This document shows positions 49,354 to 59,669 of a stretch of DNA of 64,000 nucleotides, piece by piece. The stretch's first letter is position 1. Each line of letters starts with the position of its first letter. This DNA comes from an uncultured Prevotella sp. Lineage in GTDB: Bacteria; Bacteroidota; Bacteroidia; Bacteroidales; Bacteroidaceae. Location: contig CAMWVS010000006.1 of assembly GCA_947177775.1 (NCBI GenBank), positions 1 through 64,000 on the forward strand, written 5' to 3'. Below the pieces are notes generated by a model. It made no database searches. It had not been told where the DNA came from and saw only the letters and a list, made by a program, of their open reading frames with translations. Made by a program: the position numbers and the translations under genes.

Positions 49354-49392
49354 CAGAACCATAGAGGGCGCGTAAGCCTCTCTATGGTTCTG
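49354..49392 (+). terminator. Hairpin terminator-like element
   Basis: cagaaccatagag / ctctatggttctg, then tcgtttt. Confidence 0.75.
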
Positions 49393-49556
49393 TCGTTTTC
49401 CGACGTCGGGAGATGTGGTCCGTAGATTTGTGTTTTCGTATCATTTCTTTTAGGAAATATTCATAGAACTATCAGTTTTCTAAGGAAAAACACTTAAAAA
49501 AGGACAGAATTACAAAAAAAAGAATGAAAATCATGATTTATCTATTTCTTTTTAAG

Positions 49557-49564
49557 TATATTTG
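49557..49564 (+). promoter_or_regulatory. Bacteroidales-type -7 element (TATATTTG) for 49614 gene
   Basis: TAnnTTTG match 50 bp upstream of start. Confidence 0.5.
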
Positions 49565-49613
49565 CAGGGCTAAAAAGAACAAATTATTCTATTAACTTAA
49601 ATTAAAAAACAAG

Positions 49614-52600
49614 ATGAAAAAGCGATTACTAGCAATGAGTATCGCGATGTTGGGCGTTTCAAGTATGTTTGCCTACAATGTGGGTGACTATATTTATACG
49701 CGTAACGGACGATACCAAGTAACCGGGCCGAACCTGCTTACTAATGGTGACTTTACCCAAGGTTTGGAGACAGGATCCATACAGAGTATGTATGCAGGAG
49801 CGCTGAGTGCCGATACCTTCGCCATTGAGACAGAAGGCGGTCCCAACGGTCTGCCCTATCTGAAGGTGTTGGAGAGCAAGTCTACGAACTGGCAGTCCAA
49901 CTGGGTGACAGACTTTCCTACTGTATCTCAGTCAACTCACTTCTATGCAAAGGTGATGAGACAGCCGAACCAGATGTATGTGCTCACATATAAGGCTAAG
50001 TCCGGTTCTGAGGGCGTGAGCCAGATTACGTCTATCTGTCCTTTCAACGGCCGTTCTGACAACTATCAGACATTCTACGCCGATGAGAACGGAGAATTCC
50101 TGACTCCCGGAACGAAAGGAACTATCAACAACGCTATGGAGACCGTTCCCGACACATGGACGGAGTTCGCATACGACTACACCTCCAATGAGGCCGGCTT
50201 CCTCCATCTTCTTTTCGGTAAACTCCCGTATGGCGCCTGCTTTGCTGATTTCGGAATCTATCCCGTACAGCAGGCTGCCGACGACCGCGCCGCTCAGGAG
50301 TGTCTGGATCAGCTGAACTTCTACATTGAGCATAAAGACCTCTTCCCCAATATGCAGGAAGTATTGGTAATGTTGAAGGGACAGCTGGAACAGATGATTG
50401 AGAATGACGACATTTCAGAGGCTTTCATCGAGCAGTTCAACACCAATAGTGACGATGACCCCATCAGGGCGTTCCTTGATGCCAATGCTGTGGACATCAC
50501 AAAGTACTATACCAACTTCTTTGATGGAGGTAGCGGTTGGACGACATCAGGAGGTGACTGGGGTACCAGCGGCGCGACGAATACGTTCAAAAGTCAGTTC
50601 GTGCGTCAGTATAAGCGTGGCGACGGAGCGCTGGCTGTCGGCGACTACAAGCAGACAACAGACCTTCCCGCAGGAAAGTATCTTTATGTAGTACGTGCCC
50701 AGGCTTATAAATATGGTGTGGACGGTTCGGGCTCAAGCTCCAACTATACCATTCCCCGCTATGAGCCTGTGACCGGTCTTCGCGCTTATCTGAACAATGA
50801 CTCCATCAATATGGACGATGTTCCTGCTGACAGAAGCAAGATCTATATGCAGGTTCTTGAGCTGGAAGCCGGTAATAAGACAGTAGGTTTCCACTCTCCC
50901 GGTTCTACCGGCAATGGCGGCCAGTTCAATTTCGACAATATCCAGCTCCGTCTTGTCGGTCAGACAGAGGCAGATGTTGAAGCATATTTCTGGGCTTCGA
51001 AGTGGGCAGATGCTGAACATGCTCTTACCGTGATGAGAGACTCTGCCGTGACTGTAGTGGCTATGGATAAGTATATCTTCGGCAAGGATGTCCTGAATGA
51101 CTCTATCGCAGTGTCTAACAACATTCTCGCCACGGCTACTGCCAAGACAGAGGAAAACGTTACCATCTTGAACAATCAGATGGACTATATGCGCAACGCT
51201 ATCCGCGCTTACTATACACTGAACGCCGAGTATGTGACTCTGGCTGACGACATCGCCCAGTCCAAGATTGACGTGGTAGACGAGACCCGTCCTCTCTACA
51301 AGAATGAGTTCAATGCCGCCATCTCTACCGCAGAGGCATACTATAAGGCTGTAGATGCAGCCGTGCGTGACTCTGCCGGTCTGGCTGACGCGGACAAGGC
51401 TTTGATGACTACACGTCTTGAGTATTTCCTTGAGAATGCTACCATCAACACACCTGCAGAACTGACTCTCGTGAACAACTCGTTCCAGATGAAGAATGCT
51501 ACAGGTTGGACTACCCCGGAATGGGATAATGGTTCTGGCTCTGCCGCTTGGAAATTTGGCGGAAATGAAAATATCTCTGAGGGATATGATATACACTATG
51601 CCCGTGGTAACAGTGCAGACGACCAAAAGGGTATTTATCAGAATATGCCTATCACCAGAGCCGGTGTATATCAGTTCACCGCAGAAGGCGCTGTTCACAA
51701 CTCACAGTGGACGACTCCGCAGTTGACTCAGGTTTATATCTTTGCAGGTAAGGACTCTGTCGAGATTTGCACAGAAGGCCCCGGTGACCGCAAGAATACT
51801 GTTGTAGGTAAGTATGGTAACTTCAGCGTAAGAAGCGTTGTGACTGCCGAAGACATGGCTGAGCTTAATAATATTCTGCCCGTTGGTTTCGTGAAACCGT
51901 TCACATCATCAACCGGCGCTCCGAAAGTAAACATCCTCTACTTTGGTGCTTGCCACCTGAAGTACTATGGTCCTTACGATAAGTATAAGGCAGACTCTAT
52001 GGCTATCGTTCTGCAGCCGACGAAGGATTCTCTGCAGATTGCCATCAATGCGGCCAATGAGCTGAAGAACGAGGCCCGCAACCCGAAGAATGTGGACATG
52101 ACTCCGTTTGCTACCGCTATCTCAACCGCTCAGGCTGTTCACGATAACGGCAATGCTACTTTGGATGACGTGCTCGCTCAGTTCACGGCTCTTGAGAATG
52201 CAACGGATCAGTTCATCTTCAGTGGTGTATGGCCCGCAACAGGTAAGTATTATGATCACTCTAAGCTCCTGAAGAACGCTAAGTTCGACAATGCTGACGA
52301 CAACTATGCAGGATGGGATATCGACTATGAGTTCGGTGATTCTCTGCGCTTCCTCTCTACACAGCCCGGTTATGTTTACGGTCAGTTCAACTCCAGCTAT
52401 AGCCAGAGACAGTCTGCTGTCATGACGCAGAATGTAGAGGGACTTCTTGAAGGTAAGTACTCATTCGCTGCCAACGCAGTTTACCGCTACCTCTGGAGAG
52501 AGTATTGGGAAGAGTCAGACTATCAGATTCCCAACACTTGGGCAGCTCTGGTTTCCAACACTGATACTGTTTTCGTAAAGGGTCTGATGACAGAGAGTTC

Positions 52601-53033
52601 TTATCTGCTCAATGCAGAGGACAACAAGTCAAACCTTATGTATCCGAACGGCTCTTCTATCAGCATCTATGCAGCACGTCACTGGAACGACGCCAACGGT
52701 GCTCCGGCATTTGTAACTCTCTTTGAGTCCGGTCTGTTTGACGCAGAAGTTCCTGTTACGGTTGGTGCAGACGGTAAGGCTACCGTAGGTTTCTGGGTGA
52801 AGGATATTCCGAACGCCAGCGGTTTCGTAGCTTACAATCCGTCTCTCCGTTTCTACGGTGACGAAGTTATCAACGGTATCGAGAATGTTACGGTCAACAT
52901 GGAAGGCGTTAAATACAACACAGGCGACATCTACACCATCACCGGTGTCAAGGTTCGTTCTAACGCTAATTCTACCGCAGGTCTGCCTAAGGGACTGTAT
53001 ATCATGAACGGTAAGAAGTTTGTGGTTAAATAA
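49614..53033 (+). CDS. Large secreted protein of unknown function with helical FIVAR-like region and T9SS-type tail
   Basis: Signal peptide; DSLQIAINAANELKNEARNPKNVDMTPFATAISTAQAVHDNGNATLDDVLAQFTALENA; tail LPKGLYIMNGKKFVVK. Confidence 0.65.
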   Translation: MKKRLLAMSIAMLGVSSMFAYNVGDYIYTRNGRYQVTGPNLLTNGDFTQGLETGSIQSMYAGALSADTFAIETEGGPNGLPYLKVLESKSTNWQSNWVTDFPTVSQSTHFYAKVMRQPNQMYVLTYKAKSGSEGVSQITSICPFNGRSDNYQTFYADENGEFLTPGTKGTINNAMETVPDTWTEFAYDYTSNEAGFLHLLFGKLPYGACFADFGIYPVQQAADDRAAQECLDQLNFYIEHKDLFPNMQEVLVMLKGQLEQMIENDDISEAFIEQFNTNSDDDPIRAFLDANAVDITKYYTNFFDGGSGWTTSGGDWGTSGATNTFKSQFVRQYKRGDGALAVGDYKQTTDLPAGKYLYVVRAQAYKYGVDGSGSSSNYTIPRYEPVTGLRAYLNNDSINMDDVPADRSKIYMQVLELEAGNKTVGFHSPGSTGNGGQFNFDNIQLRLVGQTEADVEAYFWASKWADAEHALTVMRDSAVTVVAMDKYIFGKDVLNDSIAVSNNILATATAKTEENVTILNNQMDYMRNAIRAYYTLNAEYVTLADDIAQSKIDVVDETRPLYKNEFNAAISTAEAYYKAVDAAVRDSAGLADADKALMTTRLEYFLENATINTPAELTLVNNSFQMKNATGWTTPEWDNGSGSAAWKFGGNENISEGYDIHYARGNSADDQKGIYQNMPITRAGVYQFTAEGAVHNSQWTTPQLTQVYIFAGKDSVEICTEGPGDRKNTVVGKYGNFSVRSVVTAEDMAELNNILPVGFVKPFTSSTGAPKVNILYFGACHLKYYGPYDKYKADSMAIVLQPTKDSLQIAINAANELKNEARNPKNVDMTPFATAISTAQAVHDNGNATLDDVLAQFTALENATDQFIFSGVWPATGKYYDHSKLLKNAKFDNADDNYAGWDIDYEFGDSLRFLSTQPGYVYGQFNSSYSQRQSAVMTQNVEGLLEGKYSFAANAVYRYLWREYWEESDYQIPNTWAALVSNTDTVFVKGLMTESSYLLNAEDNKSNLMYPNGSSISIYAARHWNDANGAPAFVTLFESGLFDAEVPVTVGADGKATVGFWVKDIPNASGFVAYNPSLRFYGDEVINGIENVTVNMEGVKYNTGDIYTITGVKVRSNANSTAGLPKGLYIMNGKKFVVK

Positions 53034-53077
53034 CCAGACGGCAAATCATAAACTGACAGCGAATAGCTGAAATGGCT

Positions 53078-53109
53078 AAGGGGCGGCACCGCGTGTGCCG
53101 CCCCTTTTT
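53078..53109 (+). terminator. Intrinsic terminator
   Basis: aaggggcggcac / gtgccgcccctt followed by T run. Confidence 0.9.
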
Positions 53110-53379
53110 GTGTCCGCCGTTCCGGAAGCGCGGACATGGGATCTTGGTGTGGTTGTCAGGTGATGGCACTTGCTGTCTATCCCCTGACTTTGATATTTGA
53201 TTAAAACATTTTAAAAGTTGAACAAAAGAAGACCTATACGGCAGAAACTTTTAAAAAAATTTTTCTATAATCTAAAAAAGTATTATTTTTGTAGGCAAAA
53301 CCTGAGAAATCACGTTTGTTCAAACTACTAATAATAGAACAATAAATAAAACAAATAATAAAAAATTAATCGGAAACTT

Positions 53380-56232
53380 ATGAAAAAAATCATCTTTTGT
53401 TTCTCTTTTGTCTGTATGGGCTTGTTTACGTCCTGTATAGACAAAAATGAACTCGTGGATGAAGAGTCAAAGCCTTCATGGCTTGGCGAAAGCATCTACG
53501 GAGAGCTGCAGAATCCGGCAGGCAAGGGATTGCTAAGCGGTACGTTCAATACGTACCTGCGGCTTGTGGATGACATTGGCTATGCCGATGTCTTGAACCG
53601 TACCGGTAGTAAGACCGTCTTTCCGGCTAACGACGAGGCGTTTGACCGCTTCTTCCGCAGCGGGACATGGCCGGGCGTAAACTCGTATGAGGACCTTTCT
53701 ATGGCTCAGAAGAAGTTGCTGTTGAACTCGTCAATGCTGGACAACGCTCTTCTGACGAACATGCTGTCGAACGTTACATCCAATGGTCAGTTGACCCCGG
53801 GTATGGCGTTGAAGCACAAGACAACTGTCAACCGTATTGACTCTGTGACTTATTATCCGAACGCTACCGTCAAGGATGTCTATCCAAATAACTCATATTG
53901 GAATAGATTCGATAACGGAATAGCAGTGGTGACCGATGCTACAACCCCCATGCTTGTGCATTTCACTACAGACTACATGCTCAACAACGGTATCACGACC
54001 AACGGTTCTAACAGTGATTTCTCCATTCTTATGGGCGGCAACTATCACGAGGGTGATACCTATATATATAGGAACCGTGTGACAGCTGCCAACGTAACAT
54101 GTCAGAACGGATATATCCATCAGGTTGAAGATGTTATTGTTCCTCCGGGCAATATGGCTCAGGTCATGAAGTCTGCTGATGATCTGACTATCATCAGTCA
54201 CATGTTTGACAGATTTGCCGTACCTTATTATAATAGGAGTAGCGACCTGACCTCTTATTATAACAGTTGGTATAAAGAAGAGCAGGATGCCGGTCATGAT
54301 ATGACAGGTATCATCAATCCGGACTCAATCTTTGAAGTGCGTTATCTCAGTGAACTTTCACAGGGAGGTCTTCCTTTCAATGGCGCTTCCAGTTCTACGT
54401 CTGGCGGAGAGCAGCTTTCTTTCGATATAGGATGGAACGAATATTATATGGGTAATTCGGATCAGACGCTGTTGGATGTTGCCGCACTTTTTGTTCCGAA
54501 TGACGAGACAATCAAGGAATATTTCGTAAGCGGTGCCGGTAAGTCCATCATTGAGAGATACTGCAAGGATAGCGGTTTCCCAAATACTCCTGAGAATGTC
54601 ATGAAGAACATCGACTTCATTCCGTTGAACGTGGTGAACAAGTTGTTGTCAAACATGATGCAGGTTTCGTTCAAGTCTACAGTGCCCAGCAAATTCAGCA
54701 AGATAACCGATAACGAGAGCGGTGACTTCATGGGCATCACGGAGAATGACCTCGCCCAGAAGGACAATGCCGCAGATGTGCGTATAGCCAACAATGGTGT
54801 GATATATGTGATGAACCGAGTTCTCAGTCCTAACTCATACTCGGCCGTGTCTGCTCCGACGCTGTTTAATACTAATATGAATATCATAAATTGGATGATA
54901 GAGAACAAGAGTATGAACGGTGGCTCAGACAATCCTTATTCTATCAACCTCGACTTCTATGCCTATCTGTTGGCTATGAAGGCTAACTTCGCCCTCTTCC
55001 TCCCGACGGATGAGGCTTTCCAGCTTTTCTATGTTGACCCGGCAAGGCTTAACCGTACCGGAACAGGCAAGGACGGTCCTACCGCTGTGCGTTACTGCTA
55101 TCGTCCGGAGATAGCTAGTGATCCTAAGATCAGAGGTGTTATCCATAGCTATAATCCGAGAACGAATACTATAGGTGACTCAATCGGCGCTTTGGATCTC
55201 TCTACTTCCAATATGCCTATTGTCAGAAGTCAGCTCTCTGACCTGATGAACTATCATACGGTTGTGTTGAATGCGGGTGAGACTCTTGGTGCCAACAACT
55301 ACTACAAGGCAAAGAACGGTGGCGGTCTGAAGATTGATCTTGCCAATGGTACCGTTGCCGGTGGCGGTCAGATACACAACGGTCTTTCTGTGTCCAATAT
55401 AATTCAGACCTATCCGCAGGCTAACGGAAATTCATATTCACTCAATCGCCTGATACAGGGCCCGCTGCAGAGTGTTTATTCTGTTCTGAATGACAATGTG
55501 CAATATCCGCAGTTCAGTGAATTTGCGAAACTGCTTGGCGCACTGAGCAACTCTCAGCTGCTGAGATGGGCATTGGACTATGATGTATCACTGACAGAGG
55601 AACAGAGACTGACACTCAACTCTTACCGTATATTCACAGACAAGTCAGAGCTTCCAAACTGTCTCGACTATAACGTGCGTTTCTTCAATATGTACAACTA
55701 TACGGTATATGTGCCTAATAATAAGGCCATGGAAGAAGCCAGCATGGCAGGCCTGCCTTCTGTGGACGAGATGATGGATATATATGAGAATGATATTCGT
55801 TACGAGACCAATGACCCGACGATGAAGAAGGTCGTTCTTGATATGCTGGTTGCCCTCAGAGATTTTGCTTATTACCATTTCCAGAATACGTCTGTCTATG
55901 TTGACAACAATGTTGACGGTGGTAATTATACGACATTCCTTATTGATGCTCAGCAGAAGAACATGGCGCTTTCCGTTTCCGGCGGAAACGGCGTGCTCAA
56001 TGTGAAGGATGCAGTAGGCAATACGCATAGTGTGAAGGCTTCTGCGCCGGCTGTGAATATTATGGCACGTGACTTTGAATTTGAGAAGGGAACAACGACA
56101 GAAACAGCTACTTATGTGAATTCTTCTTCGTTCGCCGTCTTGCATGAACTGTCAGAGCCGCTCTATTACAGCAAGAACCTGAATAAGGGTGTTTCCAGTG
56201 CGAAGAGCCGTAGAATGTCACTTAGACGTTAA
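53380..56232 (+). CDS. Fasciclin (FAS1) domain lipoprotein
   Basis: Lipobox GLFTSCID; LRLVDDIGYADVLNRTGSKTVFPANDEAFDRFF. Confidence 0.82.
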   Translation: MKKIIFCFSFVCMGLFTSCIDKNELVDEESKPSWLGESIYGELQNPAGKGLLSGTFNTYLRLVDDIGYADVLNRTGSKTVFPANDEAFDRFFRSGTWPGVNSYEDLSMAQKKLLLNSSMLDNALLTNMLSNVTSNGQLTPGMALKHKTTVNRIDSVTYYPNATVKDVYPNNSYWNRFDNGIAVVTDATTPMLVHFTTDYMLNNGITTNGSNSDFSILMGGNYHEGDTYIYRNRVTAANVTCQNGYIHQVEDVIVPPGNMAQVMKSADDLTIISHMFDRFAVPYYNRSSDLTSYYNSWYKEEQDAGHDMTGIINPDSIFEVRYLSELSQGGLPFNGASSSTSGGEQLSFDIGWNEYYMGNSDQTLLDVAALFVPNDETIKEYFVSGAGKSIIERYCKDSGFPNTPENVMKNIDFIPLNVVNKLLSNMMQVSFKSTVPSKFSKITDNESGDFMGITENDLAQKDNAADVRIANNGVIYVMNRVLSPNSYSAVSAPTLFNTNMNIINWMIENKSMNGGSDNPYSINLDFYAYLLAMKANFALFLPTDEAFQLFYVDPARLNRTGTGKDGPTAVRYCYRPEIASDPKIRGVIHSYNPRTNTIGDSIGALDLSTSNMPIVRSQLSDLMNYHTVVLNAGETLGANNYYKAKNGGGLKIDLANGTVAGGGQIHNGLSVSNIIQTYPQANGNSYSLNRLIQGPLQSVYSVLNDNVQYPQFSEFAKLLGALSNSQLLRWALDYDVSLTEEQRLTLNSYRIFTDKSELPNCLDYNVRFFNMYNYTVYVPNNKAMEEASMAGLPSVDEMMDIYENDIRYETNDPTMKKVVLDMLVALRDFAYYHFQNTSVYVDNNVDGGNYTTFLIDAQQKNMALSVSGGNGVLNVKDAVGNTHSVKASAPAVNIMARDFEFEKGTTTETATYVNSSSFAVLHELSEPLYYSKNLNKGVSSAKSRRMSLRR

Positions 56233-56261
56233 CAGAAGTAAAATCAAAAAGAATTATAGTT

Positions 56262-59200
56262 ATGCCAAGAATAAAATTAATGCTTACAGCCGTGATGCTT
56301 GTTATGGTGCAGGCGATTATGGCGCAGGGGCAGCGCATTTCGGGTACAATCACCGATGATTTTGGTGGTGTGATGGGTGCTTCTGTTGTGGAAGTCGATG
56401 TGAACAATCGTAACGTGTCGGCAACTGTGACCGATATAAACGGTAACTTCTCCATGTCGATAAAGAACCCGAAGAACAAGCTGAGGATTACTTATGTAGG
56501 TGCAAAGCCGGTGGTACTTCCCATCGGTTCGCGCACCAACTTCAGCACGAAGCTCGGCTCTTCAAGTACTGCCATCAAGGAAGTGAAGGTGACGTCAAAG
56601 CGACGCTCTAACTCCGGAGGTCTGTCAATTCCGAAACGTGAGATTTCGGTTGCTCAGCAGACCATGGATATGTCTGAGGTAGAAGGTCTTGCCTTTACGA
56701 GTGCCGACGAGGCCTTGCAGGGACAGATTGCCGGTCTTGACATTGTGGCCGGTTCCGGTAACCTTGGTGCCGGAACTCAGATGCGTCTGCGTGGTGTGAC
56801 ATCTATTAATGGTAACAAGAATCCGCTCATCGTGGTGGACGACCAGATATTTGACGCACCTGACTTTGATGCAGAGAACGCAACGGATGAGGATTATGCC
56901 TCGCTGCTTTCTGTGAACGTGGACGATATCGCGAACATCACTGTTCTGAAAGATGCCGCTTCTACGGCAATCTGGGGTTCAAAGGGTGCCAACGGTGTTA
57001 TTGAGATTAAGACTAAGCGTGGTGCGCGTGGTAAGACCAAGGTGACATATAAGTATATGTTCACCGGAAGCTGGCAGCCGAAGGGATATAACCTTCTGAA
57101 CGGTGACGAGTACACTATGATGATGAAGGAGGAACTTTACAATCCGACTCAGGATCCCAATGCTACGGTAAACATTAACGAGCTCAACTATGTGAAGGAT
57201 TGGGCTGACTTCGAAAACTGGAACAACAATACGGATTGGGTGGATGCAGTGACTCAGTTCGGACAGTCGCATGACCACAGTTTTACAATTTCCGGTGGTG
57301 GTGAGAAGGCAAACTTCCGTATCTCGGCAGGCTATCTGCATCAGAAAGGTACAATCATAAAGCAATCGCTTAACCGCTTCACAACACGTATGGCTCTTGA
57401 CTATTTCGTGAGTGATCGAATCAAGTTTATAACAACCTTCGCATTCACTTATACGAATAACAACAAGAACTATTCCGACCTTCTCGGCGCAGCCCAGAAG
57501 TTGGCTCCTAACATGAGTATCTATCGTCAGGACCGTAATGGTAATGACACTGGAGAATTCTTTATCATGAATACGAGCAAAGCCACCATCAATCCGTCTT
57601 CTTCGGAACTTGACAAGGTGCGTGAACTCGGAAATCCTGTCGCGGTGGCAAATCTGGCTTGGGCGAAGGAAAATACATACCGTATCAATCCGGACTTCCG
57701 TCTCCAATATGACCTCCTCGGTATTGACGAGGAAAAGAGCCGACTGACCTATACCGGTGGTGTCTATTTTGATATATACACAAAGAGCGCACCGAGCTAT
57801 AGTCCTGGTGAACTTATCGCTGACCTGACAGATAACTATAACCGTGCATATAACGAGGAAAGTAACTCTATGACCCTTACGGTTACCAATGACCTCGTCT
57901 ACAAGCCTCATTTCAAGAATAAGGATTGGTTCTCGAATATACGTGCCCGCTATCAGATGTCCATCGGTAACAGCAGCAAGCAGTTCGAGACAGACCGTTT
58001 GGTTCCGACAGGTATCGAAATACCTACTTTAGGTGCGTACATGCTGGATGGAACCAAGTACACTTACAGTTCCACGGGCCGTAGCCGTTCACAGAACTGG
58101 AGTGTAAACGGACACATCTCTTATAAGAGCCGTTATTCTCTCTATGCTTCTATACGTGCAGATGGTGACTCCCGTTTCGGACCGGCACATAAGTGGGCTT
58201 ATTTCCCCAGTATCTCAGGACGATGGAACATAAGTGACGAGCCGTTCATGAAGTGGAGCCGTAAGGTTGTGTCTATGCTTGCCTTCCGCCCGAGCTGGGG
58301 TATGGTGGGTAACCCGCCAAGCTCAGAGTCTCTGTTCTATGAGATGTATAGCTCTAATGGTAACTATGGTAGAGCAACCAGTGGCGGCAAGGTAATGTCT
58401 GCCATGACTTTGGGCAAACTCAAATTGGATGATCTGAAGTGGGAGACAACGACTGCCTATAACATTGGTTTCAACCTTGGCTTGTTTGATGACAAGATTG
58501 AGGCCGAATTTGAGTACTACTATAAGAAGACGACAGACCTTCTCATGAAGGACGTACGCATTCCTTCTACTTCCGGTTATTCATCTCTGGCATGGTCCAA
58601 TGTAGGTGCAATGACCAACGAGGGATGGGAGTTGAACCTGAGTCTCAATAACATAGTAAAGGCCGGAAAGTTCTCTCTGAGTGCCAACTTCAATATAGCA
58701 CAGAATTACAATGAAGTGTCAGAAATGGATGATCGTGTGCTGGAGAGTATAAACACGAGCTGGGAAGCCAAGAACGGTACATATCTCAACCGTGTGCAGG
58801 TAGGTAATCCGCTCGGTTCAATCTACGGATACAGATATAAAGGTGTTTATAAGTGGTCATACGAGGGTGCTGTCAATGAGTTCAAAAAGGCTCAGAATGA
58901 AGCTGCACTCAACGGACAGACTCTCAACGCCGAATCATGGTTCAACAACTGGATGCGTCAGAACAATACGGCACCGTTCGCTCTTGATAAGAATGGAAAT
59001 GTGTTGATGGATGACGCCAAGGGTACTCCGAAGCCGATGGTATTCGACAGTTCGAACCGTAATTATGAGTTCCGTGGTGGTGATGCCATTTATGAGGACG
59101 TGAACAATGACGGTGAAATCAATCAGCTGGACGTTGTTTATCTCGGCAACTCTATGCCGAAGGTGAATGGAGGTCTCGGTCTTACATTCAAATATGGCCC

Positions 59201-59651
59201 TTGGACTCTGAAGACCAACTTCAACTATCGCTTCGGCTTTAAGGTCGTGAACATGGCCCGTATGGAGCTTGAGAAGATGTCTACAACTTACAACCAGTGT
59301 GCAACCGTTAACCACCGCTGGCGCAAGGATGGTGATGAAACACCGATTCCGCGTGCTATGTATGGTGACAACGTGGCATTCAACTGGCTCGGAAGTGACC
59401 GTTACGTAGAGGATGGATCATTTGTACGTCTGCAGTATGTACAGTTGTCCTATAATGTTCCGAAGAACTTTATCAAGAAACTGGGTCTCACTGACCTGAA
59501 AGTATATGTTTCGGCAAACAACCTCTATTGCTGGACGAAGTATAGTGGAACAGACCCGGAGCATTCTTCAAGCTCATATAGTTTTGCATCGGATACTGCA
59601 AAGACTCCGCGTTCAAAGTCGTTCACAGCCAGTCTTAGTCTGGCATTCTAA
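56262..59651 (+). CDS. SusC/RagA-family TonB-linked outer membrane protein
   Basis: ISGTITDDFGGVMGASVVEVDVNNRNVSATVTDINGNFSM; plug QMRLRGVTSINGNKNPLIVVDDQIFD; ITVLKDAASTAIWGSKGANGVIEIKTKRG. Confidence 0.95.
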   Translation: MPRIKLMLTAVMLVMVQAIMAQGQRISGTITDDFGGVMGASVVEVDVNNRNVSATVTDINGNFSMSIKNPKNKLRITYVGAKPVVLPIGSRTNFSTKLGSSSTAIKEVKVTSKRRSNSGGLSIPKREISVAQQTMDMSEVEGLAFTSADEALQGQIAGLDIVAGSGNLGAGTQMRLRGVTSINGNKNPLIVVDDQIFDAPDFDAENATDEDYASLLSVNVDDIANITVLKDAASTAIWGSKGANGVIEIKTKRGARGKTKVTYKYMFTGSWQPKGYNLLNGDEYTMMMKEELYNPTQDPNATVNINELNYVKDWADFENWNNNTDWVDAVTQFGQSHDHSFTISGGGEKANFRISAGYLHQKGTIIKQSLNRFTTRMALDYFVSDRIKFITTFAFTYTNNNKNYSDLLGAAQKLAPNMSIYRQDRNGNDTGEFFIMNTSKATINPSSSELDKVRELGNPVAVANLAWAKENTYRINPDFRLQYDLLGIDEEKSRLTYTGGVYFDIYTKSAPSYSPGELIADLTDNYNRAYNEESNSMTLTVTNDLVYKPHFKNKDWFSNIRARYQMSIGNSSKQFETDRLVPTGIEIPTLGAYMLDGTKYTYSSTGRSRSQNWSVNGHISYKSRYSLYASIRADGDSRFGPAHKWAYFPSISGRWNISDEPFMKWSRKVVSMLAFRPSWGMVGNPPSSESLFYEMYSSNGNYGRATSGGKVMSAMTLGKLKLDDLKWETTTAYNIGFNLGLFDDKIEAEFEYYYKKTTDLLMKDVRIPSTSGYSSLAWSNVGAMTNEGWELNLSLNNIVKAGKFSLSANFNIAQNYNEVSEMDDRVLESINTSWEAKNGTYLNRVQVGNPLGSIYGYRYKGVYKWSYEGAVNEFKKAQNEAALNGQTLNAESWFNNWMRQNNTAPFALDKNGNVLMDDAKGTPKPMVFDSSNRNYEFRGGDAIYEDVNNDGEINQLDVVYLGNSMPKVNGGLGLTFKYGPWTLKTNFNYRFGFKVVNMARMELEKMSTTYNQCATVNHRWRKDGDETPIPRAMYGDNVAFNWLGSDRYVEDGSFVRLQYVQLSYNVPKNFIKKLGLTDLKVYVSANNLYCWTKYSGTDPEHSSSSYSFASDTAKTPRSKSFTASLSLAF

Positions 59652-59669
59652 TAAATCAGATTTTAAAAT

